Shown here: positions 26,496 to 35,248 of the stretch, piece by piece | Layout: each line of letters opens with the position of its first letter | Numbering within the stretch: position 1 is the first letter of the stretch | Source: Rahnella inusitata | GTDB lineage: Bacteria > Pseudomonadota > Gammaproteobacteria > Enterobacterales > Enterobacteriaceae | Direction: 5' to 3' | DNA length: 64,000 nt | Assembly (NCBI RefSeq): GCF_003263515.1 | Contig: NZ_JYDE01000024.1 | Coordinates: 62,001-126,000, forward strand | Notes under the pieces: model-generated | Told to the model about the DNA's origin: nothing | The model's database searches: none | The model's input: only the letters and a program-made list of their open reading frames with translations | Made by a program: the position numbers and the translations under genes

Positions 26496-26783
26496 TTACA
26501 AGATGCGTTCGAGTCGCTGATCTTTACCGCCTAAACGTCCGTCAGTCTGATTCCATTCCTTTTCGTACGCCTTATAAGCAAACACAAAGGCCTGATGGCC
26601 GTCTTCAAAATTCTGATCAGGGCGTTTGTGCCAGCCGGAATAGGCGTCATAACGCAAAATCTCATATACGCCATCTGCCGGACGAATAAGGTAGGTATAA
26701 TGCTCACAATACTCCGGCGCGTAAGGAATATCCTCGCCCTCTTCCAGAGTGATGAACAGACCGCCGAGGCGTAATTTAATCAT
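26496..26783 (-). CDS. Hypothetical protein (95 aa)
   Basis: The 95-residue soluble protein is rich in aromatic and acidic residues (YAPEYCEHYTYLIRPADGVYEILRYD). It starts at ATG 26783 after a good AAGGATATCG ribosome-binding sequence. I do not recognise a family, and no signal peptide or metal motif is visible. It overlaps the upstream GNAT gene by 8 bases and ends at a strong terminator, so the two form a short operon. The composition is like the core genome, so it is probably a resident gene. Confidence 0.7.
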   Translation of the reverse strand: MIKLRLGGLFITLEEGEDIPYAPEYCEHYTYLIRPADGVYEILRYDAYSGWHKRPDQNFEDGHQAFVFAYKAYEKEWNQTDGRLGGKDQRLERIL

Positions 26784-27291
26784 CGATATCCTTTTTCATG
26801 ATCCACAATTTGGTGGTTTGCGTTTCGGTTACATAGGCACTTTCAATCACCTGATGCATGCCCTGACGCTGATAAAACCCTATGGCGGGCAGATTACTTT
26901 GCAACACGTCCAGCCACAAGACTGGCTGCTGACGTTCTCTGGCTGCGGCTTCCACGGCGGCAAACACCCGTGATCCGGCACCGCGCGCGCGACTTTGCGG
27001 CGTGAAATAGAGTTTGCAAAGTTTCGCCCCCTGGCCTTTTGCAATTCCCAGCGGTTGATCAAAATGAAGTTTAGCAAACCCGATGGCATTGCCGTGTTCC
27101 AGCGCGATAATCCAGCGGTAACGGGCATCCTGCAAACTGCTCTGCATTTCTTCATCGCCAAAATCATGCGCCAGAAAGGCTTCCAGTTCGTCGCTATTGT
27201 GCCACAAATCGCCAAAATAGTGACGATAGGTCTCCCTGCCCAGCTGTTGTAACGTGATCAAATCTTCAATTACCGCCTGCCGAATCTCCAC
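26776..27291 (-). CDS. GNAT family N-acetyltransferase
   Basis: A 171-residue acetyl-CoA-dependent acetyltransferase of the GNAT fold. The beta4-alpha3 acetyl-CoA site reads LCKLYFTPQSRARGAGSRVF (about residues 90-110), where R-A-R-G-A-G is the Q/RxxGxG/A motif. The beta5-alpha4 element, WLDVLQSNLPAIGFYQRQGM, follows. The start codon is GTG at 27291, with GGGAG upstream. Substrate is unknown. It is the first gene of a two-gene operon with the 95-residue protein and is divergent from the methyltransferase. Confidence 0.85.
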   Translation of the reverse strand: MEIRQAVIEDLITLQQLGRETYRHYFGDLWHNSDELEAFLAHDFGDEEMQSSLQDARYRWIIALEHGNAIGFAKLHFDQPLGIAKGQGAKLCKLYFTPQSRARGAGSRVFAAVEAAARERQQPVLWLDVLQSNLPAIGFYQRQGMHQVIESAYVTETQTTKLWIMKKDIDD

Positions 27292-27378
27292 CCTGTTGCT
27301 CTCCCTTTCTGATTTTATTTACACTGTTTCGGCCAAAATGAATTGGCAATTAAGATTATTTTTATAGGAGTCATTCTT

Positions 27379-28113
27379 ATGACGCAAAACATTTACGACG
27401 ATCAGGCTTTTTTTGAGGGTTACGCCCAGCTGGGCCGCTCGCAGTTCGGTCTTGCTGGTGCGCCCGAATGGCCGTCACTGAAAGCGATGCTGAATAATGT
27501 CGAAGGTGGCCGTGTGGTCGATCTCGGTTGCGGTTACGGCTGGTTCTGCCGCGAGGCGCGGGAACTGGGCGCTGAAGACGTGCTGGGTCTGGACGTGTCG
27601 GAGAAAATGCTGGCGAAGGCGCGATCAATGACCTCGGATCCGGGGATCCGCTATGTGCGGCAAGATCTCGAAAGCCTGACGCTACCCAAAAATGCTTTTG
27701 AACTGGCCTACAGTTCCCTCACGCTGCATTACATCGTGGCGCTGCCTGCGCTGCTCGACACGGTTTATCGTGCGTTATCGCCCGGTGGATCTTTTGTTTT
27801 CTCGGCTGAACACCCGATCTATACCGCGCCGTCGAATCCCGGCTGGCATATTGATGAGCGCGGGCAGAAAAGCTGGCCGGTTGATGGCTATCAGCGCGAA
27901 GGCAAACGCATCACAAACTGGTTTGCAGAAGGTGTCATCAAACAGCACCGCACGCTGGGCACCTATATCAGTTTGCTGATTAATGCAGGTTTCGTTATCC
28001 GCGAGCTGAACGAATGGGGACCTTCCGCTGAGCAGATCGCCGCCGTTCCTGCGCTGGCCGAAGAAGCCGAACGCCCGATGCTGTTCCTGATGTCCGTTCA
28101 AAAACCTCGCTAA
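27379..28113 (+). CDS. Class I SAM-dependent methyltransferase
   Basis: A 244-residue small-molecule-type methyltransferase. I use ATG 27379 (TAGGAGTCATTCTT upstream); an earlier in-frame codon at 27343 has no ribosome-binding site. SAM-binding motif I is VVDLGCGYGWFCREARELGA, followed by VLGLDVSEKML (motif post-I) and FELAYSSLTLHYI (motif II/III). The sequence is of the UbiE/Methyltransf_25 type. Substrate cannot be told; it is a single gene divergent from the GNAT operon. Confidence 0.87.
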   Translation: MTQNIYDDQAFFEGYAQLGRSQFGLAGAPEWPSLKAMLNNVEGGRVVDLGCGYGWFCREARELGAEDVLGLDVSEKMLAKARSMTSDPGIRYVRQDLESLTLPKNAFELAYSSLTLHYIVALPALLDTVYRALSPGGSFVFSAEHPIYTAPSNPGWHIDERGQKSWPVDGYQREGKRITNWFAEGVIKQHRTLGTYISLLINAGFVIRELNEWGPSAEQIAAVPALAEEAERPMLFLMSVQKPR

Positions 28114-28197
28114 TACCCTTCCTCACGACCACGTCCGACACGTTTTCTTTCACTTTTTTGTCAGGCATTTTTGCCGGGAGGCTCGTCCTCCCGCCTG

Positions 28198-28231
28198 CTT
28201 AAGGTTTTGTTAAGCTCCCCCCGTATAAAAT
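28198..28231 (+). promoter_or_regulatory. PmrA(BasR)-type box and -10 of ybjG
   Basis: CTTAAG (28198-28203), five bases, GTTAAG (28209-28214) fits the tandem YTTAAK-N5-YTTAAK pattern of PmrA/BasR with one base off. TATAAAAT (28224-28231) lies 10 bases further, so the box covers the -35 position as in PmrA-activated promoters. ybjG belongs to the BasR regulon in E. coli. Matched by eye. Confidence 0.6.
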
Positions 28232-28403
28232 CAGTCACATCGGGAAACTATACAGCGCATCAATGAATTCGATATTCAGACGATCCCCTCTGTACGTTAA
28301 CGGCAGCATAAACTAACGTGGAACTCACTTTTAGATGTGTTGTCAGTCTGTTACTGGAACATTTTTAAGGCTCTTTTAGCCTTTTGTTGATGAGGGTACG
28401 TTT

Positions 28404-29009
28404 ATGGAGCAGTTGAACCATCTGCTTTTTTTATGGATTAACGCAACGCCGGCTTCGCCGGAGGCACTGATTAAGCTGGCGATATTTTTGGCGGATGATC
28501 TGATAATGATCGTCCCGGTGTTGATTATCGGACTGTGGCTGTGGGGCCATCGCGAGCACATCGGTCAGCAACGCGAGCTGGTCAGCAAAACCGCCATAGC
28601 GCTGTTGTTCGCGATGGCCACCGCCAAAGCCCTGTCGGAACTTTTCCCGCATGCACGCCCTTTTGTCGAAGGCTTCGGTTATAACTTCCTGCATCATTCA
28701 CCTGATGACTCCTTCCCGAGCGATCACGGCACGGCGATCTTCACCTTCGCGCTGTCGTTCCTGTTCTGGCACCGTTTGTGGTCAGGGGCATTGCTGATGG
28801 TCACCGCGCTCGGCATCGCCTGGTCGCGGGTCTATCTTGGCGTGCACTGGCCGCTGGATATGCTGGGAGGATTACTGGTCGGGATGCTCGGCTGCCTGTT
28901 CTCACAGCTGGTATGGAACCTGTTCGGCGAGCAGATTAACGCGCTGATGTGTAAGGTTTACCGCTTCGGATTTGCCTTCCCTATTCGCAAAGGTTGGGTA
29001 CGCGGCTAA
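28404..29009 (+). CDS. ybjG: Undecaprenyl-diphosphatase YbjG (PAP2 family)
   Basis: YbjG dephosphorylates undecaprenyl pyrophosphate at the periplasmic face of the inner membrane, recycling the carrier for peptidoglycan and other glycans. The 201-residue protein (E. coli 198) has about five membrane segments and the three PAP2 motifs: KALSELFPHARP (K-x6-RP type), PSDH (P-S-D-H) and SRVYLGVHWPLD. The ending FAFPIRKGWVRG matches E. coli. It shares a terminator with convergent dacC and has a PmrA-like promoter upstream. Confidence 0.96.
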   Translation: MEQLNHLLFLWINATPASPEALIKLAIFLADDLIMIVPVLIIGLWLWGHREHIGQQRELVSKTAIALLFAMATAKALSELFPHARPFVEGFGYNFLHHSPDDSFPSDHGTAIFTFALSFLFWHRLWSGALLMVTALGIAWSRVYLGVHWPLDMLGGLLVGMLGCLFSQLVWNLFGEQINALMCKVYRFGFAFPIRKGWVRG

Positions 29010-29033
29010 TTAAGAAATACACATTGTGGATAT

Positions 29034-29066
29034 AAAAAAGCGAGGCTCTGTGAGCCTCGCTTTTTA
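29034..29066. terminator. Bidirectional terminator between ybjG and dacC
   Basis: GCGAGGCTC (29040-29048), loop TGT, GAGCCTCGC (29052-29060), flanked by AAAAA and TTTTT. Confidence 0.93.
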
Positions 29067-29082
29067 TTTGCTGCAACGTCAG

Positions 29083-30294
29083 TTATTTGCCAAATACGCT
29101 GCCAAACAGTCCGCTGATTTTCATCATCACAAAGTCCCAGATGCGGCTGAAGAAGCCCCCTTCTTTCACTTCCTGCAAAGCGACCAGCGGGCGTTGTTCG
29201 ATAACTTTGCCGTCCAGACTGAAATCAACCGTACCGACCACCTGATTTTTCGCCAGCGGGGCTTCGAGCTGCGGCGTGGTCAGGTTGAAGCTGGCTTTCA
29301 GATTTTTCAGCTGGCCTTTCGGCATGGTCAGCGAAGCATTTTCCGCGACACCCAGCGGCACCATTTTCTCATCGCCAAACCAGACCCGCTGGCTGGTAAA
29401 GGCATCACCGGCTTTGATTGGCGTCAGCGTCTCGTAGAAGCGGAAACCCCAGGTCAGCAGGCTCTCGCTTTCATTAAAACGAATACGGTCACTCGGCGCG
29501 CCCATCACTACCGCAATCAGACGCATACCGGTGGAGTCACTGGCAGAAGACACTAAATTGTAGCCCGCGCCAGAGGTGTAGCCGGTTTTGATGCCGTCAA
29601 CGTTGAGATTGCTGCTCCACAGCAGGCGGTTACGGTTAATTTGCTTGATGTGGTTGAAAGTAAATTCTTTCTCTTTATGCAGCGCATATTCTTCCGGCGT
29701 ATCGCGGATCAGCGCCTGCGACAGCAGTGCCATGTCGGTGGCCGAGGTGTATTGCCCGTCAGCATCCAGCCCGTGTACCGTTTTGAAATGGGTGTTTTGC
29801 AGCTTCAGCTGCTCCGCGTAACGGTTCATCAGATTGACGAAAGAATCCTGGCTTCCCGCCACGAAATCCGCCAGCGCGATGCTCGCATCGTTACCTGACT
29901 GGATAACAATGCCTTTATTGAGTTCGGAAACCGGCACGCGGTCGCCCGGCTTGAGGAACATCAGGGAAGATCCGCGCAGCACCGGATTGCCGGTCGCCCA
30001 GGCATCGTTGCCTACGGAAACCAGATCGTCGGATTTGATTTTGCCGGATTTGATAGCCTGACCGACCACGTAGCTGACCATGATTTTACTCAGGCTGGCC
30101 GGGTCGAGGCGCGTATCAGGGTTTGATTCAGCGATGATTTTTCCGCTGTTGTAATCCATCAGCACCCAGGATTTTGCGTTCACCTGAGGTGCCACCGGGG
30201 CGTTGTCGGCCTGAGCGGCAGGAAGGGAAAGCAACATTACTCCGCCGCCCAGCGCGTAAATAAAAGTCCGTTTGAATTGGGAAGAAATAGTCAT
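29083..30294 (-). CDS. dacC: D-alanyl-D-alanine carboxypeptidase DacC (PBP6)
   Basis: DacC trims the terminal D-alanine from peptidoglycan stem peptides. The 403-residue precursor (E. coli 400) has a signal peptide ending AAQADNAP. The penicillin-binding motifs are SLSK (S-x-x-K, about residue 68), SGN (about 134) and KTG (about 237). A C-terminal beta domain is followed by an amphipathic membrane anchor ([21 protein letters not shown]). Position next to ybjG matches E. coli. The 305 bases upstream to the LysR gene hold no other gene. Confidence 0.96.
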   Translation of the reverse strand: MTISSQFKRTFIYALGGGVMLLSLPAAQADNAPVAPQVNAKSWVLMDYNSGKIIAESNPDTRLDPASLSKIMVSYVVGQAIKSGKIKSDDLVSVGNDAWATGNPVLRGSSLMFLKPGDRVPVSELNKGIVIQSGNDASIALADFVAGSQDSFVNLMNRYAEQLKLQNTHFKTVHGLDADGQYTSATDMALLSQALIRDTPEEYALHKEKEFTFNHIKQINRNRLLWSSNLNVDGIKTGYTSGAGYNLVSSASDSTGMRLIAVVMGAPSDRIRFNESESLLTWGFRFYETLTPIKAGDAFTSQRVWFGDEKMVPLGVAENASLTMPKGQLKNLKASFNLTTPQLEAPLAKNQVVGTVDFSLDGKVIEQRPLVALQEVKEGGFFSRIWDFVMMKISGLFGSVFGK

Positions 30295-30599
30295 AGGTAT
30301 CAGCGCTTTTGTCCGGGTTACTGAAATTTATCTTATCTTTCAATCAGATTGTGCAAGTCTGCAGGTGTAAAAACTACTGCTTTCCGGGTTGGGAATAAAC
30401 CTAAATAGTGTAAAGATCTTAAGAATAGGTGAATTTTCTGATGCTTGCGCGAAACGCCCTGGTGAAAAAATCCGCGCTGACGCCTGCTTCATCATATTGA
30501 TAAACACCCATCCAACTCCAGAATACATAAGAAATATCTATAACAATAAGCGCCTTACCCCCAACGCGACCTCAACGATTTTGCGCAAAGTTTCGCACA

Positions 30600-31523
30600 T
30601 CAGACCGCAAAATCACGGATAAAGGCCTCACTCTCGCGGCTGACCTCATCGCGGATAAAATCGATAAATTCACTCAGCGCCACCGAACGCCTTTTGCCCG
30701 CCGGCGTCTGCAACTGTAACGTCCGCTGGCTGAGCTGCTCGATGTTAACCGATTTTACCCGCAGGTCGTCGCGCCGTGCTTTATACAGAATCGAGAAATG
30801 GCTGCACGCCACAATCGCCCCCGGCGTTTGCACCATAAAATCATACAACGTCGAGAATCGGTTACAGCTGACAGCAGGCTCGAGGAAGATGCCGCTCATC
30901 CGGCAGGATAAATCGAACAGCTGGCGGATAGTGCTGCCCTGCTCATTCATTGCCAGCGGATAAGGATGCAGATCGGTGAGCTGTAAATCGCCCTCAGCCA
31001 GCGGATGATCCTGTCGCATGACCATGCGCACCGGTGCCGGAAAGGACGCCATGACATCAACGCCGCGTTCGGCGACCAGACTGAACTGCAATGCCAGTTC
31101 CACTTCGCCGCTGTGGATCATCTCTGACACTTCCGCCGCCGTGCCAACGTTGAGATAAAACATCACGCCGGGATTGATCAGCCGGAAACGCGAGAACAAC
31201 TGCGGCAGCAGATCAAACGCCAGTCCGTCAGTGCAGGCCATACGGATCACCGTCCGCCGGACTGCATTCAGCCCCTGAATCTCGGCAATCGCGTGTTCCA
31301 TGTCCATCATGCTTTTTCGCACGTGGTTTTCCAGAATCTGTCCGGCATCGTTGAGCACCATGCCACGTGCATGACGCTCAAACAGCGGCGCGCCTATACG
31401 TTCTTCCAGCCGCTGGATCTGACGACTGATGGCGGAAACCGCGACAAAAAGTTGCTTACTGGCCGCGCTCAGCGAACCGGAATTGGCCACCGCGAGGAAA
31501 TAACGAATTTCAGTACTTTGCAT
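30600..31523 (-). CDS. LysR-family transcriptional regulator
   Basis: A 307-residue LysR-type regulator with the N-terminal winged helix (IRYFLAVANSGSLSAASKQLFVAVSAISRQIQRLEERIGAPLF-like region, residues 6-50). The substrate-binding domain spans about 90-295. It is divergent from the M20 peptidase/MHS transporter operon, which is probably its target. The common LysR logic would have the transported substrate or product as co-inducer. The specific ligand cannot be predicted. Confidence 0.88.
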   Translation of the reverse strand: MQSTEIRYFLAVANSGSLSAASKQLFVAVSAISRQIQRLEERIGAPLFERHARGMVLNDAGQILENHVRKSMMDMEHAIAEIQGLNAVRRTVIRMACTDGLAFDLLPQLFSRFRLINPGVMFYLNVGTAAEVSEMIHSGEVELALQFSLVAERGVDVMASFPAPVRMVMRQDHPLAEGDLQLTDLHPYPLAMNEQGSTIRQLFDLSCRMSGIFLEPAVSCNRFSTLYDFMVQTPGAIVACSHFSILYKARRDDLRVKSVNIEQLSQRTLQLQTPAGKRRSVALSEFIDFIRDEVSRESEAFIRDFAV

Positions 31524-31567
31524 GGCGGACGTGCCTCATAAGTGTGCAGACGAGCATTACATTAAAA

Positions 31568-31609
31568 GCAACGCTAAGTTGCAATTATTATTATTGTGGC
31601 AACGCTTAC
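31568..31609. promoter_or_regulatory. Possible LysR-type operator
   Basis: GCAAC-GCTAA-GTTGC (31568-31582) is a 5-bp inverted repeat with 5-base spacer. A related GCAACGCTTAC occurs at 31599-31609. Both lie between the divergent LysR and M20 genes, where the operator is expected. Confidence 0.4.
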
Positions 31610-31679
31610 GCAGCGCTTAGAGTGAAACTGCTAAAAAAACCAACAATAAGATGACAAACACAACATAAGCAGGTTCCTC

Positions 31680-33113
31680 ATGACAGCGGATAATATCGTT
31701 GAACAGGCATTAGCCTGGTTCGATCAGGGTGAATATCAGCGCATTCTGGCGCGCCGTGTCGCTATTGCTACCGAAAGCCAGAGTATTTCACGCGACGCCG
31801 AACTGGCGCGCTACCTCGATGAAGAGATAAAACCGGCGTTGTCGGCGATGGGCTTTCGTCTGCTCAGCGTCGATAATCCTCACGCCGCGAACCGTCCCTT
31901 CCTGATTGCGATTCGCATTGAAGACAGCGCGCTGCCGACGGTGCTCAGTTACGGCCACGGCGACGTGGTGTTCGGTGACGATGAGAACTGGCGCAGCGAT
32001 CTTTCCCCCTGGACGTTGAAAGAAGAAGGCGACCGCTGGTACGGACGCGGCAGCGCGGACAACAAAGGCCAGCACAGCATCAACCTCGCGGCGCTGGAGC
32101 AAATCTTCAAAGCACGCAACGGGCGTCTGGGCTTTAACTGCAAACTGCTGTTCGAAATGGGCGAAGAGATCAGCTCTCCCGGTCTGGCCGATTTGTGCCG
32201 CACCTATAAAGAAGAACTGAGCGCGGATATTTTCCTCGCCTCCGACGGCCCGCGCCTGAGTGCCGTTCGCCCGACGCTGTTTCTCGGCTCACGCGGTGCG
32301 GTGAATTTTCGCCTGACAGTCAACGCCCGCGACAACGCGTATCACTCAGGAAACTGGGGCGGCCTGCTCACCAATCCCGGCACGCAGCTGGCGAACGCGC
32401 TGGCCTGTCTGGTGAATCAGCACGGTCAGTTGCAGGTCACGGCGCTCAAACCGCCTGCGGTCAGCGAGGCGATTCGTGAAATCCTCAGCGACGTCGAGGT
32501 CGGCGGTGGTGAAAACGATCCACAGATAGACCAACACTGGGGCGAAGCCGGTCTGACGCCGACCGAGCGACTCTACACGTGGAATCAGCTGGAAGTCCTG
32601 TCATTCCTGACCGGCAATCCGCAGCGCCCGATGAACGCCATTCCCGGCCACGCCACAGCGGTGTGCCAGCTGCGTTTTGTGGTGGGCACCGACTGGCAAA
32701 ATCTGGCGAAGCATGTGCGCGCGCATCTTGATGCCCGTGGCTTCCCGCAGGTAGAGGTGGAATTCATGCGCGGTTCTCCGGCAACCCGCTTTGACCCGAC
32801 CGATCCGCTGGTCGGCTGGGCGCTGGGCATCATGCAGCAAACCACCGGCAAAAAACCGGCGCTGCTGCCGAACCTCGGTGGCTCACTGCCCAATGACGTC
32901 TTCGCCGACATTCTTGGCCTGCCGACGCTGTGGGTGCCGCATTCATATCCGGCCTGCGGCCAGCACGGCGTCAATGAACATATGCTGATTTCGGTAGCCC
33001 GCGAAGGGCTGGCTGTCATGACCCATCTGTTATGGGATCTCGGCGAACAGGGTTCCGCCCTGCTCGGTCAACATCACGCACATCAAAGCGCGCAAGCCGG
33101 AGTGGTTCAATGA
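31680..33113 (+). CDS. M20-family metallopeptidase/amidohydrolase
   Basis: A 477-residue zinc-dependent hydrolase of the M20 dipeptidase/deacylase family. Metal-binding and catalytic segments are visible: SYGHGDVVFGDD (first His and catalytic Asp), GRGSADNKGQ (bridging Asp), EMGEEISSPG (general-base Glu pair) and ASDGPR. The dimerisation lid lies between about 200 and 350, and the final metal His is probably in PACGQHGVNEH. The gene is coupled by an ATGA overlap to an MHS transporter, suggesting import and hydrolysis of the same amide or peptide substrate. The substrate is unknown. Confidence 0.88.
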   Translation: MTADNIVEQALAWFDQGEYQRILARRVAIATESQSISRDAELARYLDEEIKPALSAMGFRLLSVDNPHAANRPFLIAIRIEDSALPTVLSYGHGDVVFGDDENWRSDLSPWTLKEEGDRWYGRGSADNKGQHSINLAALEQIFKARNGRLGFNCKLLFEMGEEISSPGLADLCRTYKEELSADIFLASDGPRLSAVRPTLFLGSRGAVNFRLTVNARDNAYHSGNWGGLLTNPGTQLANALACLVNQHGQLQVTALKPPAVSEAIREILSDVEVGGGENDPQIDQHWGEAGLTPTERLYTWNQLEVLSFLTGNPQRPMNAIPGHATAVCQLRFVVGTDWQNLAKHVRAHLDARGFPQVEVEFMRGSPATRFDPTDPLVGWALGIMQQTTGKKPALLPNLGGSLPNDVFADILGLPTLWVPHSYPACGQHGVNEHMLISVAREGLAVMTHLLWDLGEQGSALLGQHHAHQSAQAGVVQ

Positions 33114-34393
33114 GCCAGATAACTGCATCTTCAACACCGGTCAACAGCACGGCTGAAAAGCCTAACCTGATGAAAACGCTGTTCGCTACCTGTATCGGTA
33201 ACGCGCTGGAATGGTTTGATATCGCGATCTACGGCTTCTTTGCCAGCTATATCGCCCACGCCTATTTCCCGACCTCTGACCCGACCGTTTCGCTGTTACT
33301 CACCTTCGGCAGCTTTGGCGTTTCCTTCCTGATCCGTCCGCTGGGCGCGATTGTGCTGGGAGCCTATGCCGATAAACACGGGCGCAAGGCCTCGCTGCTG
33401 ATGTCCATTAGCCTGATGATGCTCGGCGGCCTGATCATTGTGATCACCCCGTCTTATGGCACCATCGGCATGGCGGCGCCGCTGCTTATCCTCGCGGCGC
33501 GCCTGATTCAGGGCTTCTCGGCGGGCGGTGAATTCGGCAGTTCTACGGCATTTCTGGTGGAACATTTTCCGGAGCGCAAAGCCTTTATCGCCAGCTGGCA
33601 GTTCGCCACGCAGGGCGCGAGTACGTTGCTGGCCTCGGCGTTTGGTCTTGGGTTATCGGCTCTGCTGACGGAAACACAGCTTCAGGACTGGGGATGGCGC
33701 ATTCCGTTTATCTTTGGCCTGCTGATTGGCCCGGTGGGGTTATATATTCGCCGCCATATTAAAGAGTCCGAAAGCTTCCGCACCGCTGAAAAAACGGCGT
33801 CACCGCTGAAAGAAATTGTGCGGGCGCAGAAAGGTCTGTTCTTTATCGCCATCGGCCTGATGGTAGTGTCGACCGCCATTAACTACATGCTGAACTACGT
33901 GCCGACATATGCCACCAAAACGCTGCATCTTCCGGCTTCGGCGGGCTTTACCGCCACGTTGTCTGCCGGGATTATCCTGACGGTAGTGACGCCGCTGATG
34001 GGGTTATGGGCGGAAAAAGTGGGCCGTCTGCCGCTGATGTGGGGCTCGCTGCTGCTGATGCTGGTCTCCATCTATCCGGCATTCTGGCTGATGCTCGAAT
34101 ACACCTCGGCGCTGTCATTGCTGCTGCTTATCAGCTGGCTGGCGTTGCTGAAATCGGTATATTTCTCCGCCGTGCCGTCGATGATGGCGGACCTGTTCCC
34201 GATAACCACCCGCGCCAGCGGCATGGCCATCAGTTACAACGTAGCGGTTACCGTATTTGGGGGTTTCGCACCGTTCATCTGTACGCTGCTGATTTCCGCC
34301 ACCGGCAGCAGTCTGGCACCGGGCTATTACCTGATGGTCGTCGCGCTGCTCAGCGTCTGGTCATTGTTTAAAGCGCAGAAACTTCAGCGTTAA
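33110..34393 (+). CDS. MFS transporter, metabolite:H+ symporter (MHS) family
   Basis: A 427-residue, 12-helix proton symporter of the ProP/CitA/ShiA type. I use ATG 33110, overlapping the M20 stop by 4 bases; the in-frame extension upstream lies inside the M20 gene. EWFDIAIYGFFASYIA in helix 1, the loop 2-3 motif GAYADKHGRK, and RLIQGFSAGGEFGSSTAFLVEH in helix 4 are MHS hallmarks. With the M20 enzyme it likely forms an uptake-and-hydrolysis pathway under the divergent LysR regulator. A terminator follows at 34408. Confidence 0.9.
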   Translation: MSQITASSTPVNSTAEKPNLMKTLFATCIGNALEWFDIAIYGFFASYIAHAYFPTSDPTVSLLLTFGSFGVSFLIRPLGAIVLGAYADKHGRKASLLMSISLMMLGGLIIVITPSYGTIGMAAPLLILAARLIQGFSAGGEFGSSTAFLVEHFPERKAFIASWQFATQGASTLLASAFGLGLSALLTETQLQDWGWRIPFIFGLLIGPVGLYIRRHIKESESFRTAEKTASPLKEIVRAQKGLFFIAIGLMVVSTAINYMLNYVPTYATKTLHLPASAGFTATLSAGIILTVVTPLMGLWAEKVGRLPLMWGSLLLMLVSIYPAFWLMLEYTSALSLLLLISWLALLKSVYFSAVPSMMADLFPITTRASGMAISYNVAVTVFGGFAPFICTLLISATGSSLAPGYYLMVVALLSVWSLFKAQKLQR

Positions 34394-34404
34394 CCCACAT
34401 GACA

Positions 34405-34453
34405 TCACGCTCAGTGACTGCAACACGCCGTCGCTGAGCGTTTCTTTTTTCGC
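34405..34453 (+). terminator. Terminator after the MHS transporter
   Basis: CGCTCAG (34408-34414) pairs with CTGAGCG (34434-34440), followed by TTTCTTTTTT. Confidence 0.8.
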
Positions 34454-34540
34454 TTCGCTTAATTTTCTCTCTGGCTTATAGTCTTAAGCAGTCATCATCA
34501 CAACAATCAGTCTTTCTCTATTTAAAACAAGGGGTTCTGA

Positions 34541-35161
34541 ATGATCACCGTGTGGGGCCGTGAAAACTCGACTAACGTCAAAAAAGTACTGTGGATGCTC
34601 GATGAACTGAGTCTGGTGTATGAAGTCATCAACGCGGGCGGCGCGTATGGCAAAAACAAAGACCCGATTTATCTTTCACTGAATCCAAACGGGCTGGTGC
34701 CTTGCCTGCAGGAAGATGATTTTGTCCTGTGGGAATCGAACGCCATTTTGCGTTATCTCGCCGAACGTTCGGGTAATGAGCAGTTCTGGCCAGCCAGCGC
34801 GCAGCAGCGTGCCAGTGCTGATAAATGGCTGGACTGGGCGAGTAATTCGCTGGTCACGCCGTATCGTCAGGTCTATCAGACGCTGGTGCGCATTCCAGAA
34901 CCCGAGCGCGATATGGCGCTGGTGGCCAGCGGAATGGAAACGTTTGAGAAGTATTGGGCGATTGCTGATGCGGTGCTGGCGAAGCAGAAATGGCTATCCG
35001 GAGACGAGTTCGGGCTCGGTGATATTCCGCTGGGGATTTACGCCTACTCCTGGTACTCGCTGGATATCAAACGTCAGTCGCACCCGAATATTGAGCGCTG
35101 GTATCAGCAACTGACGCAACGTCCTGCGTTCCAGAAACGAGTGATGATCCCGCTGAGTTAA
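34541..35161 (+). CDS. gstB: Glutathione S-transferase GstB
   Basis: A 206-residue glutathione transferase matching E. coli GstB (YliJ, 208). The thioredoxin-fold N-domain begins MITVWGRENSTNVKKVLWML, where the S/N of the NSTNVKK turn contacts glutathione. NPNGLVPCL supplies the cis-proline and WESNAILRYLAE the glutathione gamma-glutamyl site. An all-helical C-domain ends RPAFQKRVMIPLS. It lies between dacC and yliI as in E. coli and shares a terminator with yliI. Confidence 0.93.
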   Translation: MITVWGRENSTNVKKVLWMLDELSLVYEVINAGGAYGKNKDPIYLSLNPNGLVPCLQEDDFVLWESNAILRYLAERSGNEQFWPASAQQRASADKWLDWASNSLVTPYRQVYQTLVRIPEPERDMALVASGMETFEKYWAIADAVLAKQKWLSGDEFGLGDIPLGIYAYSWYSLDIKRQSHPNIERWYQQLTQRPAFQKRVMIPLS

Positions 35162-35218
35162 GGCGTGTTCTCGAAATCAAGGCCGGTGAAACAGGTTTTG
35201 ACACTTTCACATCTATTT

Positions 35219-35246
35219 CTGGCGGGTCTTATGACCCGCCTTTTTC
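35219..35246. terminator. Terminator shared by gstB and yliI
   Basis: GGCGGGTC (35221-35228), loop TTAT, GACCCGCC (35233-35240), then TTTTTC. It lies between two convergent genes. Confidence 0.9.
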
Positions 35247-35248
35247 AT

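Noticed and set aside
32585-33019. Long ORF antisense to the M20 gene (and similar long antisense frames in yicI, xylA and yicJ)
   Set aside because: These follow from the codon bias of the real genes; they lack ribosome-binding sites and family features.
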